Translations under genes and position numbers: made by a program
Part shown: positions 56,403-64,000 of the stretch, one piece after another
Numbering within the stretch: the first letter of the stretch is position 1
How the letters are laid out: each line of letters starts with the position of its first letter
Notes under the pieces: model-generated
What the model was told of the DNA's origin: nothing
What the model saw: only the letters and a program-made list of their open reading frames with translations
The model's database searches: none
Assembly: GCA_900319905.1 (NCBI GenBank)
Contig: ONQB01000001.1
Span: 18,343 to 82,342, forward strand
Direction: 5' to 3'
Length of the DNA: 64,000 nucleotides
DNA from: an uncultured Prevotella sp.
GTDB taxonomy: Bacteria > Bacteroidota > Bacteroidia > Bacteroidales > Bacteroidaceae

Positions 56403-57053
56403 CTATTTGTCGTCGGGCACCTCGATGAGGTAGGGCGGCTGGCTTGGCATTTTCAGCGTGCTGTCTTTCTGGTTCTTCAGCATCTCGAGCACGTTGCTCT
56501 CCCGGCATTTCTCAGTAAGCTGACTGTTGCTTGAGAGCGCCTTGTACTTGGCATCTTTCAGTTGCGTCTCCAGTTGGTCAATCTCAATGATGTCTTGCTG
56601 ACAACTGTATCGGTTGGCTATATAGATTATAAGGAAGAAGGCGATGAGCAGCAACAGCCATACCTGACGGCGCACGAAGGTGGTGTTGAGCATGTCGCCG
56701 CCAAGAATCTTGCGCAGCGAGAACTGGCGGGCAAAGGGCGACTCCTCTTCGGTGGCCTGCTCCTTGATGACCTCGCTCAGCGACAACGGCTCGTCGTCGC
56801 TCTTTTCCTTGTCGTCGTTGTCGTCAGTCTTCTCTACATTGACTTTCTTCTGTTCCTTGCGGTTCTTATTGCTCGATTTGCCGGCCTTGTTGGTCTTGTC
56901 AGAGTCCAGAAGCGGGTTCATGCTGGCTGTGTCCTTGTCGGTTTTGCTGCTCTTGTCGGCCTTGGCGTCGTTGGCAGTCTGCTGTCCGGCCCGGTCTCCA
57001 GCCATCTTGCCGTTGTCCATGCTATCTATATTGTTGTCTGATGTCTTATCCAT
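56403..57053 (-). CDS. ftsL: FtsL-like divisome protein
   Basis: A 216-residue protein. Residues 1-125 are very charged and low in complexity (Asp, Lys, Ser, Asn), probably cytosolic and disordered. A single helix (about residues 130-147, VWLLLLIAFFLIIYIAN) leads to a periplasmic coiled-coil (EIDQLETQLKDAKYKALSSN). The gene lies between rsmH and ftsI, the standard FtsL position. The N-terminal extension is far longer than that of E. coli FtsL, but similar long ones are known in Bacteroidota. Confidence 0.87.
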   Translation of the reverse strand: MDKTSDNNIDSMDNGKMAGDRAGQQTANDAKADKSSKTDKDTASMNPLLDSDKTNKAGKSSNKNRKEQKKVNVEKTDDNDDKEKSDDEPLSLSEVIKEQATEEESPFARQFSLRKILGGDMLNTTFVRRQVWLLLLIAFFLIIYIANRYSCQQDIIEIDQLETQLKDAKYKALSSNSQLTEKCRESNVLEMLKNQKDSTLKMPSQPPYLIEVPDDK

Positions 57054-57083
57054 TGGTCTATCTCGTTCCTTCTTCGTCTTTGT

Positions 57084-58043
57084 TTACTGTCTCTCGGCAA
57101 TCCTGAGTTTGGCGCTTCGGCTTCTTGGGTTGCGTTCCTGCTCGTCGGGTGTGGGCACGATGACCTTGTTGTTGACGAGTCGGTAGGGGCTGCTGATCTT
57201 TCCGAAGAAGTCCTGTGTCACCTTCCCCTCTGGGTTGCCGCTTCTCATGATGTTTTTCACGATGCGGTCCTCAAGCGAGTGGTAGGTGATGACACTCAGT
57301 CGTCCACCGGGTGCCAGCAGATCGGTAGCAGCGAGAAGCATCTGCCGCAGTGCTGTCATCTCATGATTGACGGCGATGCGCAGCGCCTGAAAGAGCTTGG
57401 CCATGTCTTTCTTCTCACGTTCGCGGTGGAAGAGTGGCTCCACGGCTTCCATGAAGTCATGGGTGGTGGCGATGGGTTTGACACTGCGGGCCTTGACGAG
57501 AGCGGCGGCGATGCGTCGGGCATTGCGCAGCTCACCGTAGAGGTAGAAGATGTCGGCCAGTTGCTCCTCGGTATTGTTGTTGACGAGGTCGGCCGCCGTA
57601 GCCCCGCCCCGCTTGTTCATGCGCATGTCGAGCGGTGCGTCGAAGCGGAAGGAGAAGCCGCGGCTCTCGTCGTCGAAGTGATGGCTTGATACGCCAAGAT
57701 CGGCCAGCAGCCCGTCGATGTGCTCAATGCCGTAGTAGCGCATCCAGTTGCGCAGGTAGCGGAAGTTGGATCTGACAAACGTGAAGCGGTCGTCGTCGAC
57801 AAAGCGTCGTGGCCCCGCCGTGGTGCCATCGGCCTGCTCGGGCTCCAGCACGTTCTGCTCGGCGTCGGCGTCCTGGTCGAAGCTGAAGAGATGGCCGTTG
57901 GGACCCAACCGGTGTATAATCTCACGGGAGTGGCCGCCACCACCGAAGGTGACGTCCACATAGATGCCGTCGGCCTTGATGTCAAGACCGTCGATGCTCT
58001 CGTGTAAGAGCACGGGCACGTGGTAGGTTCCTGCTGTCTTCAT
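57084..58043 (-). CDS. rsmH: 16S rRNA (cytosine-1402-N4)-methyltransferase
   Basis: A 319-residue SAM-dependent methyltransferase that modifies C1402 in 16S rRNA. It starts YHVPVLLHESIDGL, has DVTFGGGGHSREII (SAM loop) and GLLADLGVSSHHFDD. The inserted helical domain and the C-terminal SVITYHSLEDRIVK and NPRSRSAKLRIAER are typical. Length is standard. Confidence 0.98.
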   Translation of the reverse strand: MKTAGTYHVPVLLHESIDGLDIKADGIYVDVTFGGGGHSREIIHRLGPNGHLFSFDQDADAEQNVLEPEQADGTTAGPRRFVDDDRFTFVRSNFRYLRNWMRYYGIEHIDGLLADLGVSSHHFDDESRGFSFRFDAPLDMRMNKRGGATAADLVNNNTEEQLADIFYLYGELRNARRIAAALVKARSVKPIATTHDFMEAVEPLFHREREKKDMAKLFQALRIAVNHEMTALRQMLLAATDLLAPGGRLSVITYHSLEDRIVKNIMRSGNPEGKVTQDFFGKISSPYRLVNNKVIVPTPDEQERNPRSRSAKLRIAERQ

Positions 58044-58091
58044 CTCTGTTCTATATCTGCGCTGTTGCCGGTGATGGCTGACGAGCCATCA

Positions 58092-58553
58092 TCATGATTG
58101 TTCCTGTGCGGCTTCTGTCTGTTGCTCCAAAATCTGTCCAAAGGCTTGCTTGTCCATGATGGGAGAAGGGCTGTTGTCTTCATTGGGCCACACCTCGATG
58201 GTGTCGCCCATGCCTACAAACCGTATCTTCTGCACCACGCCGATGGCGTCGAGGTAGTTGCGAGGAAAGAGGATGCGGCCGTTGCCGTCGATGCTGAGCT
58301 CCATCACCGAGCTGACCAGCGTGCGGAATGCCATCTGCTGCTTGCGGTCCCAGCGTGACAGGCGCGAGCGCATGTCATCCATCAGTTGGTTCCATACGCG
58401 CTGAGGATACAGCACCAGCAGATTCTCAAATACGTCTTGGCGCAGCACCAATGTGTCCTCGCCCGATGCTGTCAGCACCTTGCGGAACGAAGCCGGCAGA
58501 AAGGCCCTGCCCTTCGTGTCGGTCTTGGCTTCTATGTTGCCCAAAAATCGCAT
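58092..58553 (-). CDS. mraZ: Transcriptional regulator MraZ
   Basis: A 153-residue protein with two SpoVT/AbrB-like swapped-hairpin domains: residues 5-50 (GNIEAKTDTKGRAFLPASFR) and about 75-120 (DGNGRILFPRNYLDAIG). MraZ forms a ring and represses its own dcw operon by binding short direct repeats near the promoter. Such repeats are visible upstream. It is the first gene of the operon, with a normal length. Confidence 0.97.
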   Translation of the reverse strand: MRFLGNIEAKTDTKGRAFLPASFRKVLTASGEDTLVLRQDVFENLLVLYPQRVWNQLMDDMRSRLSRWDRKQQMAFRTLVSSVMELSIDGNGRILFPRNYLDAIGVVQKIRFVGMGDTIEVWPNEDNSPSPIMDKQAFGQILEQQTEAAQEQS

Positions 58554-58583
58554 TCTCTATACCTCTTTATTGTTTATCGGGTC

Positions 58584-58591
58584 CAAAGTTA
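58584..58591 (-). promoter_or_regulatory. -7 box of the dcw operon promoter
   Basis: TAACTTTG on the minus strand, about 30 bases upstream of mraZ. The -33 position is overlain by the operator repeats and no TTTG is seen there. Confidence 0.65.
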
Positions 58592-58600
58592 CAAATAATT

Positions 58601-58630
58601 CCCCCACTTTACACCACTTTGCCCCACTTT
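58601..58630 (-). promoter_or_regulatory. MraZ operator (three 10-bp-spaced AAAGTGG repeats)
   Basis: Read on the minus strand: AAAGTGGGGC, AAAGTGGTGT, AAAGTGGGGG. The three decamers follow each other without gaps, so the AAAGTG core recurs at exactly 10 bp, one helical turn. It covers about -20 to -50 of the dcw promoter. It matches the repeat form (three AAAGTG-like cores with 3-4 intervening bases) known for MraZ boxes. Confidence 0.75.
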
Positions 58631-58958
58631 TTTTATTTTTCATCCTCATTTTTTGACCAACGGCCTTTGTCTTCATCGTTACCGAGTCGCGTCGCTTTGT
58701 TAATTGATTCCACCATTGTGTTCTGCATTGCCATCATGAAAACAGCCGGTAACCTTCTGTCTGCTTCTGTTTTGTCAGAATAATTCAAGTATATTTAACA
58801 CTTCAGCCCGAGTGCGTTTTCATTTTATGACCAGAAGAAAAGGCGATAATTTCAGTTCGTTTCCTCAAAAAAATGCAGTTTAATTGACCATTTGGGTGAT
58901 GCCAAACCTAACCTGCTACCATTTTTAAGGGCCTTACCTTCCTTTTTGGGTTGCTATG
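58631..58958. other. Non-coding region between the dcw operon and glsA, left part
   Basis: Part of the 944-bp gene-free gap. It is AT-rich, with C-rich words only near the operator. No credible ORF is present. I see no RNA gene, although a small RNA cannot be excluded. The right part of the gap (59060-59428) is likewise without recognised features except the glsA promoter. Confidence 0.5.
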
Positions 58959-59059
58959 TCGCCGATATAGCGTTGGCTTATCGCCGAAATGTCAATGGCT
59001 TATCGGCGGCGGGCCATCGGCTTATCGGCGACAAGCCATCGGCTTCTCGCCGATATCGC
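58959..59059. repeat. 21-22-bp TCGSCGA repeat cluster
   Basis: Four units of 21-22 bp with the shape (T/C)GGCTTATCGSCGA followed by 8-9 variable bases, for example CGGCTTATCGGCGACAAGCC, preceded by a partial unit. It resembles the cluster near 28606 in period and core. A 74-codon frame across it is an artefact of the repeats. Confidence 0.8.
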
Positions 59060-59428
59060 AAACAAAGTGCTATGGGCATAAATCTTGATTTTGTTAGAAT
59101 GCTTGAAAGTTATTGATACACAACGCGATATAAAAACATTGCTAAAACCGTCACGAGCAGCATATTTAAGACCGAGGAAAGGGTTGATGACGAATACGTG
59201 ATTCTCAGAAGGGATGTTGTAAACTTGTTTCTTAGATTGTTAAATACTGTTCTAAAGGTTTAACAATCTTCTGGCCCTATCTGCCTTTTGTGATGTTTTG
59301 TGGTGTTCGCTTCTTTAGCAGCGTGTCATGTAATCTACCTCCGTGGATTACTTTAAGTCTTGTTTGATGGTCGGAATGTCCTACAAATATCGGATTTATT
59401 GGTTAAATTGGATATTTTTTTTTGATTA

Positions 59429-59462
59429 TTTGAATGATTTAAAAAAAGAAGTACTATTTTTG
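59429..59462 (+). promoter_or_regulatory. Promoter of glsA-glsB
   Basis: TTTG at 59429-59432, 22 bases, TATTTTTG at 59455-59462. The leader is about 29 bases. Confidence 0.65.
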
Positions 59463-59497
59463 CAGTTGATTAGTATGTTAATCAAATAGAAGAAAGC

Positions 59498-60340
59498 ATG
59501 CAGAAGACTATTGATGTGGACCAAGTACTAAAAAGCAAGATGGGCAGCAAGGCAAAGTTTATACCTCGCTTTCTTGTCAATTGGTTGCGCCGCATCATTC
59601 ATGAGGACCAGATCAACGCATTTCTGTGGGAGCACCGCAACCAGGAAGGTACGGTGTGGCTGGAGGAGTGTGTGAAGTATCTTGGTATGCACCTTACGAT
59701 AGAGGGCTTGGACAATCTGCCACCAAAGGACGACGGAAAGCGCTATGTCTTTGTATCCAACCATCCCTTGGGTGGACAGGACGGTGTGTGCCTGGGGTCT
59801 ATCATCGGACGGCACTACGATGGCCGGTTCCGCTATCTGGTCAACGATCTGCTGCTCTTCCTGCCAGGACTGAAGCCGGTGTGCATCGGTATCAACAAGA
59901 CTGGCAAACAGGCCCGCAGCTTTCCGCGTGTCGTAGAAGAGGGCTTCAGTAGTGACAACCATATCCTGATGTTCCCGGCAGGACTCAACTCCCGCTTCAT
60001 CAACGGTCATATCCATGACCTGCCATGGAAGAAGACGTTCATCACTAAGAGCGTCCAGTACCATCGCGATGTGGTGCCCATCTATTTCAGTGGCCACAAC
60101 AGCCGCCGCTTCTACCGTATTGCAAAATGGCAGCAGCGGTTGCACCTGAAAGTGAACATCGCCATGCTCTTCTTGGTCGATGAGATGTACCGGAATGTGG
60201 GAAAGAACTTCCGCATCGTCATCGGAAAACCGATCCCATGGCAGACATTCGACCATAGCAAATCGCCGATGGAATGGGCTATTTTTGTAGAAAACAAGGT
60301 TTATGAACAGGCAGGTCCCGCCGGTCTAAAGGCTGAGTAA
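59498..60340 (+). CDS. glsA: Glycine-lipid O-acyltransferase (PlsC-like)
   Basis: A 280-residue acyltransferase. The PlsC-type block FVSNHPLGGQDGVCLG contains the catalytic His/Asp pair, and a later block MFPAGLNSRFI fits acceptor binding. Together with the next gene it matches the glycine-lipid (Gls) pair of Bacteroides, which make N-acyloxyacyl glycine lipids. GlsA adds the second fatty acid to the hydroxyl of the first. The identity as glsA is inferred from the pair and order, since PlsC relatives are many. It is preceded by a promoter. Confidence 0.75.
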   Translation: MQKTIDVDQVLKSKMGSKAKFIPRFLVNWLRRIIHEDQINAFLWEHRNQEGTVWLEECVKYLGMHLTIEGLDNLPPKDDGKRYVFVSNHPLGGQDGVCLGSIIGRHYDGRFRYLVNDLLLFLPGLKPVCIGINKTGKQARSFPRVVEEGFSSDNHILMFPAGLNSRFINGHIHDLPWKKTFITKSVQYHRDVVPIYFSGHNSRRFYRIAKWQQRLHLKVNIAMLFLVDEMYRNVGKNFRIVIGKPIPWQTFDHSKSPMEWAIFVENKVYEQAGPAGLKAE

Positions 60341-60369
60341 CGATGCCTATAAGGAGTCAAAAACAAAAG

Positions 60370-61350
60370 ATGCAAGAAAAAATCATCCAACCCGTCAGCA
60401 AGGCTCTGTTGAAGAAAGAGTTGACACCAGAGCGTGAGTTGCGCTCTACCAACAAGAGCAACAATGAGATTTACGTCGTTACCGCTAAGGAGTGTCCCAA
60501 CGTGATGCTCGAGATAGGTCGTCTGCGAGAGATTGCTTTCCGGACAGCGGGCGGTGGAACGGGTAAATCGGCCGATATAGACGAGTTTGATACAATGGAC
60601 AACGGATGCCGCCAGCTCATCGTGTGGAACCCGGAGGCTGAAGAGATTATCGGTGGTTACCGCTATCTCTTCGGACACGACTGGAAGATAGATGCCGAAG
60701 GACAGCCTATCCTCGCCACGGGACACATGTTCCATTTCTCCGATGAATTCATGCACGACTACGCACCGCATACGGTGGAGCTCGGACGCTCGTTTGTGTC
60801 TCTTGAATACCAGAACGTGCGGAAGAACACAAAGTCTATCTTTGCCCTTGACAACCTGTGGGACGGTCTGGGTGCACTGACTGTCATCAACCCGGAGTGT
60901 AAGTATTTCTTTGGAAAGATGACCATGTATCCGTCGTTCTCAAAGCTCGGCCGTGACATGATTCTCTTCTTCCTGCATAAGCATTTTGGTGACAAGGACG
61001 GGCTCATTACCCCGATGGAACCGCTCGTTACATGCACGCCGAAGGAGCAACTGGAAAAGATTTTCACCGAGTCCGACTTCCGTAAGGACTACCGTATCCT
61101 CAATCATCAAGTGCGAGAGTTGGGCTATAACATTCCGCCATTGGTCAACGCTTATATGAATCTCTCGCCGACGATGAAGTTCTTTGGCACTGCCATCAAC
61201 CATGAGTTTGGTGAGGTGGAGGAGAGTGCCATCCTCATTGCCGTTGACGAGATCTTCGAGGAGAAGCGCGTGCGCCATATCAACAGCTTTGTCAAGGAAC
61301 ATCCGGAAGCCCTCAATCTTCCGGGGAATGAGAGGAATATAAGGCTTTAG
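60370..61350 (+). CDS. glsB: Glycine N-acyltransferase (GNAT/OlsB-like) of glycine-lipid synthesis
   Basis: A 326-residue GNAT-fold protein of the OlsB/hemolysin-like acyltransferase family (start MQEKIIQPVSKALL chosen; a start nine codons earlier also exists). Conserved VELGRSFVSLEYQ and MTMYPSFSKLGRDMILFFL sit in the middle. GlsB-type enzymes attach a beta-hydroxy fatty acid to glycine. It begins 29 bp after glsA and ends at a strong terminator. OlsB-type ornithine lipid synthesis is the alternative. Confidence 0.78.
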   Translation: MQEKIIQPVSKALLKKELTPERELRSTNKSNNEIYVVTAKECPNVMLEIGRLREIAFRTAGGGTGKSADIDEFDTMDNGCRQLIVWNPEAEEIIGGYRYLFGHDWKIDAEGQPILATGHMFHFSDEFMHDYAPHTVELGRSFVSLEYQNVRKNTKSIFALDNLWDGLGALTVINPECKYFFGKMTMYPSFSKLGRDMILFFLHKHFGDKDGLITPMEPLVTCTPKEQLEKIFTESDFRKDYRILNHQVRELGYNIPPLVNAYMNLSPTMKFFGTAINHEFGEVEESAILIAVDEIFEEKRVRHINSFVKEHPEALNLPGNERNIRL

Positions 61351-61352
61351 CC

Positions 61353-61386
61353 CCGACCCCTCGGCGCTGAAGCGCCGAGGGGTCGG
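61353..61386. terminator. Bidirectional hairpin terminator between glsB and dgt
   Basis: CCGACCCCTCGGCGCT pairs perfectly with AGCGCCGAGGGGTCGG, 16 pairs with a two-base loop. It starts two bases after the glsB stop and ends just before the dgt stop on the other strand. No T-run follows, but the stem is strong. The TTTAGCCCC lead-in also occurs at the hairpins near 51041. Confidence 0.75.
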
Positions 61387-61387
61387 A

Positions 61388-62722
61388 CTACACTATCGGC
61401 AGTGCAATCCCGCTAATCTTCTGATAGATATCCAGTGCATACACATCCGTCATGCCACTAATATAATCCAGCACCGCCATGATGCGCGTCTCAAGGTCGT
61501 TGCTGCGGATGTCATACTGACTGGAGAAACGGTTGATGAGCTGTTGTGAGTGGAACTTCTCCTGATGAACGGCTGCACCGATGAACGTGCGCATGAGCGT
61601 CTCCATGATCTTGTAACCACTCAGCTCCACGTCAAGCACCGGCTTGGAGTGGTAAATCTTCTTATACGACACTTTGGAACACGCACGGTAAGCCTCGCGT
61701 TGCGGTTCGGCGATGTTGTCTATCAGACTACCTTGAAGCGTACCGTTGAGAATCTCCTCCTCATGGTCTACAAACGCCTTGACGCACTCATGCTCCAACT
61801 TACCGACTGCACAAGCCCTGAAATACACGATTTGCTCGTTTTCATCGGTCACTTCCTCATCCTTCAGCCGCTGAAGGATGTTGTGTTTGGTGTTCTCATC
61901 GAAGAAACCCAGCAACAGGTCGCGCGTCTCCTCAAACGACAGAATGCGAAGCTTGTGAGAATCCTCAATGTCCATGATCTCGTAGCAGATATCATCAGCA
62001 GCCTCCATGAGATAGACCAAGGGATGACGTGCGTAGCGAAGCGGTTCGCCAAGTGCCGACATGCGAATAATGCCCAATTCATCGGCTATTTTCTCATAGA
62101 TAGGAGCTTCGGAATAGAAGAATCCAAACTTCCCGTGGTCGCCCGCCAGACTGCTCGCCCGAGGATACTTCACCACCGAGGCCAGCGTGGCGTAGGTCAT
62201 CACAAAACCGCCTTTGCGACGACCCACGAACTGATGGGTCAGCAGACGGAAGGCATTGGCGTTGCCCTCGAAATGCGTGATATCGTCCCAAAAAGCCTGA
62301 CTCACTTTGTGGCGCAGGAAATTGCCGCTGTCCTCGGTGAAGAACGTCTGTATGGCCTTTTCGCCCGAATGGCCAAACGGCGGGTTGCCCATGTCATGGG
62401 CCAGACCGGCCGTCTGCACGATGGTACCAATCTCCTCAAACAACGTGCCGCGGAGCTCCGGATGACGGTCGGCAAGACGACGCGCCACATCGTCGCCGAG
62501 GCTCTTGCCCAGTGAGGACACCTCGAGAGAATGGGTCAGACGGTTGTGAACGAAGATGCTGCCGGGCAACGGAAACACCTGGGTTTTGTTTTGCAGACGA
62601 CGGAACGGCGCCGAATAGATCAGCCGGTCGCCGTCGCGCTTGAATTCGGAGCGGTCATCGTGGCGCAGGGAGTGCTGCTCCTGGCCGAGACGCTTGTTGG
62701 AAATGAGTTGTAGCCAGTTCAT
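61388..62722 (-). CDS. dgt: Deoxyguanosinetriphosphate triphosphohydrolase
   Basis: A 444-residue HD-domain enzyme that hydrolyses dGTP (or other dNTPs) to the nucleoside and triphosphate, controlling dNTP pools. It has NRLTHSLEVSSLG, the HD motif AHDMGNPPFGHSGE, and DDICYEIMDIED in the second metal region. Length is normal for the family. A -7 box lies only five bases before the ATG. Confidence 0.95.
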   Translation of the reverse strand: MNWLQLISNKRLGQEQHSLRHDDRSEFKRDGDRLIYSAPFRRLQNKTQVFPLPGSIFVHNRLTHSLEVSSLGKSLGDDVARRLADRHPELRGTLFEEIGTIVQTAGLAHDMGNPPFGHSGEKAIQTFFTEDSGNFLRHKVSQAFWDDITHFEGNANAFRLLTHQFVGRRKGGFVMTYATLASVVKYPRASSLAGDHGKFGFFYSEAPIYEKIADELGIIRMSALGEPLRYARHPLVYLMEAADDICYEIMDIEDSHKLRILSFEETRDLLLGFFDENTKHNILQRLKDEEVTDENEQIVYFRACAVGKLEHECVKAFVDHEEEILNGTLQGSLIDNIAEPQREAYRACSKVSYKKIYHSKPVLDVELSGYKIMETLMRTFIGAAVHQEKFHSQQLINRFSSQYDIRSNDLETRIMAVLDYISGMTDVYALDIYQKISGIALPIV

Positions 62723-62727
62723 GTGAG

Positions 62728-62735
62728 CAAAGTTA
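62728..62735 (-). promoter_or_regulatory. -7 box of dgt
   Basis: TAACTTTG on the minus strand, five bases before the ATG, so the transcript should have little or no leader. No clear -33. Confidence 0.5.
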
Positions 62736-62810
62736 CGGCAAAAGACTTACATTTGTTCTTTTTAACCCATAAAAATGAGTTATATAACAAGAAATGTTGG
62801 GAGAATTGCT

Positions 62811-62818
62811 TAATTTTG
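62811..62818 (+). promoter_or_regulatory. -7 box of dut
   Basis: TAATTTTG, eight bases before the dut ATG, again predicting a leaderless or nearly leaderless mRNA. The -33 element is not obvious. This box and the dgt box lie back to back. Confidence 0.5.
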
Positions 62819-62826
62819 CATTTAAT

Positions 62827-63264
62827 ATGGTAAAGATTAAAGTTGTCAATGCCGGAAACCAGCCGTTGCCGGCCTATGCTACGAGTGAGAGTGCGGGAAT
62901 GGACCTGCGCGCCAACATCGACGATCCTATCACGCTGCATCCCCTGGAACGTCAGCTCATCCCCACGGGACTGCGCATCGCGCTGCCGGCAGGCTACGAG
63001 GCTCAGGTGAGACCACGCAGCGGACTGGCCCTGAAGCATGGCATCACCGTGCTCAACTCGCCAGGTACCATCGACGCCGACTATCGGGGCGAGCTGAAGG
63101 TGTTGTTGATCAATTTCTCCGACACGGACTTTGTAATCAAGGCGGGTGAGCGCATCGCGCAGCTCGTCATTGCCGCACATGAGGTGGCGCAGTGGGAAGT
63201 CGTCCAGGAACTTGACTGCACCGAGCGGGGAGAAGGTGGATACGGACATACAGGAGTGAAATGA
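62827..63264 (+). CDS. dut: dUTP diphosphatase
   Basis: A 145-residue trimeric dUTPase that removes dUTP. I chose [15 protein letters not shown]; a frame extending upstream would include the promoter. The five family motifs are visible: [34 protein letters not shown] and the C-terminal [10 protein letters not shown]. It overlaps the next gene by four bases (ATGA). It stands divergent to dgt. Confidence 0.97.
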   Translation: MVKIKVVNAGNQPLPAYATSESAGMDLRANIDDPITLHPLERQLIPTGLRIALPAGYEAQVRPRSGLALKHGITVLNSPGTIDADYRGELKVLLINFSDTDFVIKAGERIAQLVIAAHEVAQWEVVQELDCTERGEGGYGHTGVK

Positions 63265-64000
63265 TGAGATACAGGTTTCTACATTTAAGCCTCTTGTTGA
63301 CGATGGTGCTGCTCGGCAGTGTGGTCACTACGTCGGCACTGGCAAAGTCGCGGAAGAAGCAGCAACGGACAACCGTCGTAGGCCGGAGAGACACACTGAG
63401 CTACGAGGACAGTCGGCGGTATGCTTATTTCTTTCTGGAGGCATCGCGGCAGCAGAACGCCGGGAACTTCAGTGGCGCCTTCGACTTGATCAACCATTGT
63501 CTTGACATCAATCCCAATGCTGCCGAGGCATACTACATGCGCTCGAAGTATTACACCACGCTCCACCTTGACACGCTCGGTTTACGCGACCTCGAGACGG
63601 CGGCACGTCTGCAACCATCGAACAGCACTTATCAGGAAAGTGTCGCACAGCTCTACATCGGTATCGGCAACTACGACAAGGCCATCGATGCCTATGAGCG
63701 GCTCTATGCCACACACCGTGACCGTGACGACGTGCTGGAGGTGCTCGTGCAACTCTATCGGCAACAGAGAGACTACAAGCATATGCTCGATGCCATCAAT
63801 CGGCTGGAACAGGTCGATGGCGGAAGTGATCAGATCACAATGATGCGCGTCAATGCCTATGAGATGATGGGCGATACCAAGAACGCGTATGCCACGCTGA
63901 AAGGATTGGCTGACAGTCATCCCAATGATTTGAACTTCACAATCATGCTTGGCAACTGGCTCATGCAACACAAAAGGCAGAAAGAAGCCTATTCGCTTTA
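63261..64000 (+). CDS. Secreted TPR protein, N-terminal part (cut by window edge)
   Basis: An open frame of 246 codons running off the right edge. It starts [12 protein letters not shown] with a signal peptide (ending around TTSALA) and then tetratricopeptide-like helical repeats: [58 protein letters not shown]. The tetratricopeptide repeats suggest a periplasmic protein-interaction role. It overlaps the dut stop by four bases (ATGA), so it is translationally coupled to dut. The complete function cannot be seen. Confidence 0.85.
   Translation, partial: MMRYRFLHLSLLLTMVLLGSVVTTSALAKSRKKQQRTTVVGRRDTLSYEDSRRYAYFFLEASRQQNAGNFSGAFDLINHCLDINPNAAEAYYMRSKYYTTLHLDTLGLRDLETAARLQPSNSTYQESVAQLYIGIGNYDKAIDAYERLYATHRDRDDVLEVLVQLYRQQRDYKHMLDAINRLEQVDGGSDQITMMRVNAYEMMGDTKNAYATLKGLADSHPNDLNFTIMLGNWLMQHKRQKEAYSL

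Noticed and set aside
58892-59116. Small plus-strand frame of 74 codons
   Set aside because: Its codons run through the 22-bp repeat cluster, and it has no ribosome site or promoter in front.

Overview
The window comes from a Bacteroidota chromosome, most likely Prevotellaceae. The evidence is a SusC/SusD pair, repeated Bacteroidetes-type promoter boxes (TTTG, about 20 bases, TAnnTTTG), a glycine-lipid gene pair, a Bacteroidetes-style dcw cell-wall cluster without murF or ddl, and secreted proteins ending in a short GQ-x-V...KG...NGKK tail. Protein-coding content is dense and mostly housekeeping. I see no prophage, CRISPR array, rRNA or insertion sequence.

Layout. 1-2265: the 3' end of pncB, a DMT-family transporter and a lone Rpn-type PD-(D/E)XK nuclease. 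2255-3449: a decayed membrane/HTH gene, a palindromic repeat and rubrerythrin. 3783-13885: a translation and Fe-S block on the plus strand (rimP-nusA-infB, then sufB-sufC-sufD-sufS), with an attenuator-like hairpin in the rimP leader. 14064-16136: a small membrane protein, RNase HII and a WYL-domain regulator. 16422-32343: an outer-membrane import and proteolysis locus (SusC, SusD, a HExxH lipoprotein, a DUF4302 lipoprotein, a secreted BACON-like protein, two M6-type metalloproteases, an SGNH hydrolase). It looks aimed at protein or peptide rather than glycan, because it encodes several proteases and no recognisable glycoside hydrolase. 32467-36422: gpmI, ung, a DUF3109 protein and an AraC regulator. 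36432-41914: a rhamnosidase-N-like secreted protein, gyrB, rpsT, tRNA-Glu, recO and yqeY. 41960-58553: the complete minus-strand dcw operon, from mraZ through rsmH, ftsL, ftsI, murE, mraY, murD, ftsW, murG, murC, ftsQ and ftsA to ftsZ. 59498-64000: glsA-glsB glycine-lipid acyltransferases, dgt, dut and the start of a TPR lipoprotein-like/secreted protein.

The most distinctive non-coding content is a set of dispersed repeats. Six copies of a roughly 120-250 bp palindrome built from 8-bp GAAGTCCG-like units each sit just after a stop codon. Three arrays have a 9-10 bp TAGGC unit. Two clusters have a 21-22 bp unit containing TCGSCGA. One 9-bp array lies between sufB and sufC. The mraZ promoter carries three exact 10-bp-spaced AAAGTGG repeats that match the known form of an MraZ operator. 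Three genes (recO, dut, dgt) have their -7 box so close to the start codon that their mRNAs should be leaderless or nearly so.

Functions were assigned from recognised motifs and family knowledge without database searches.
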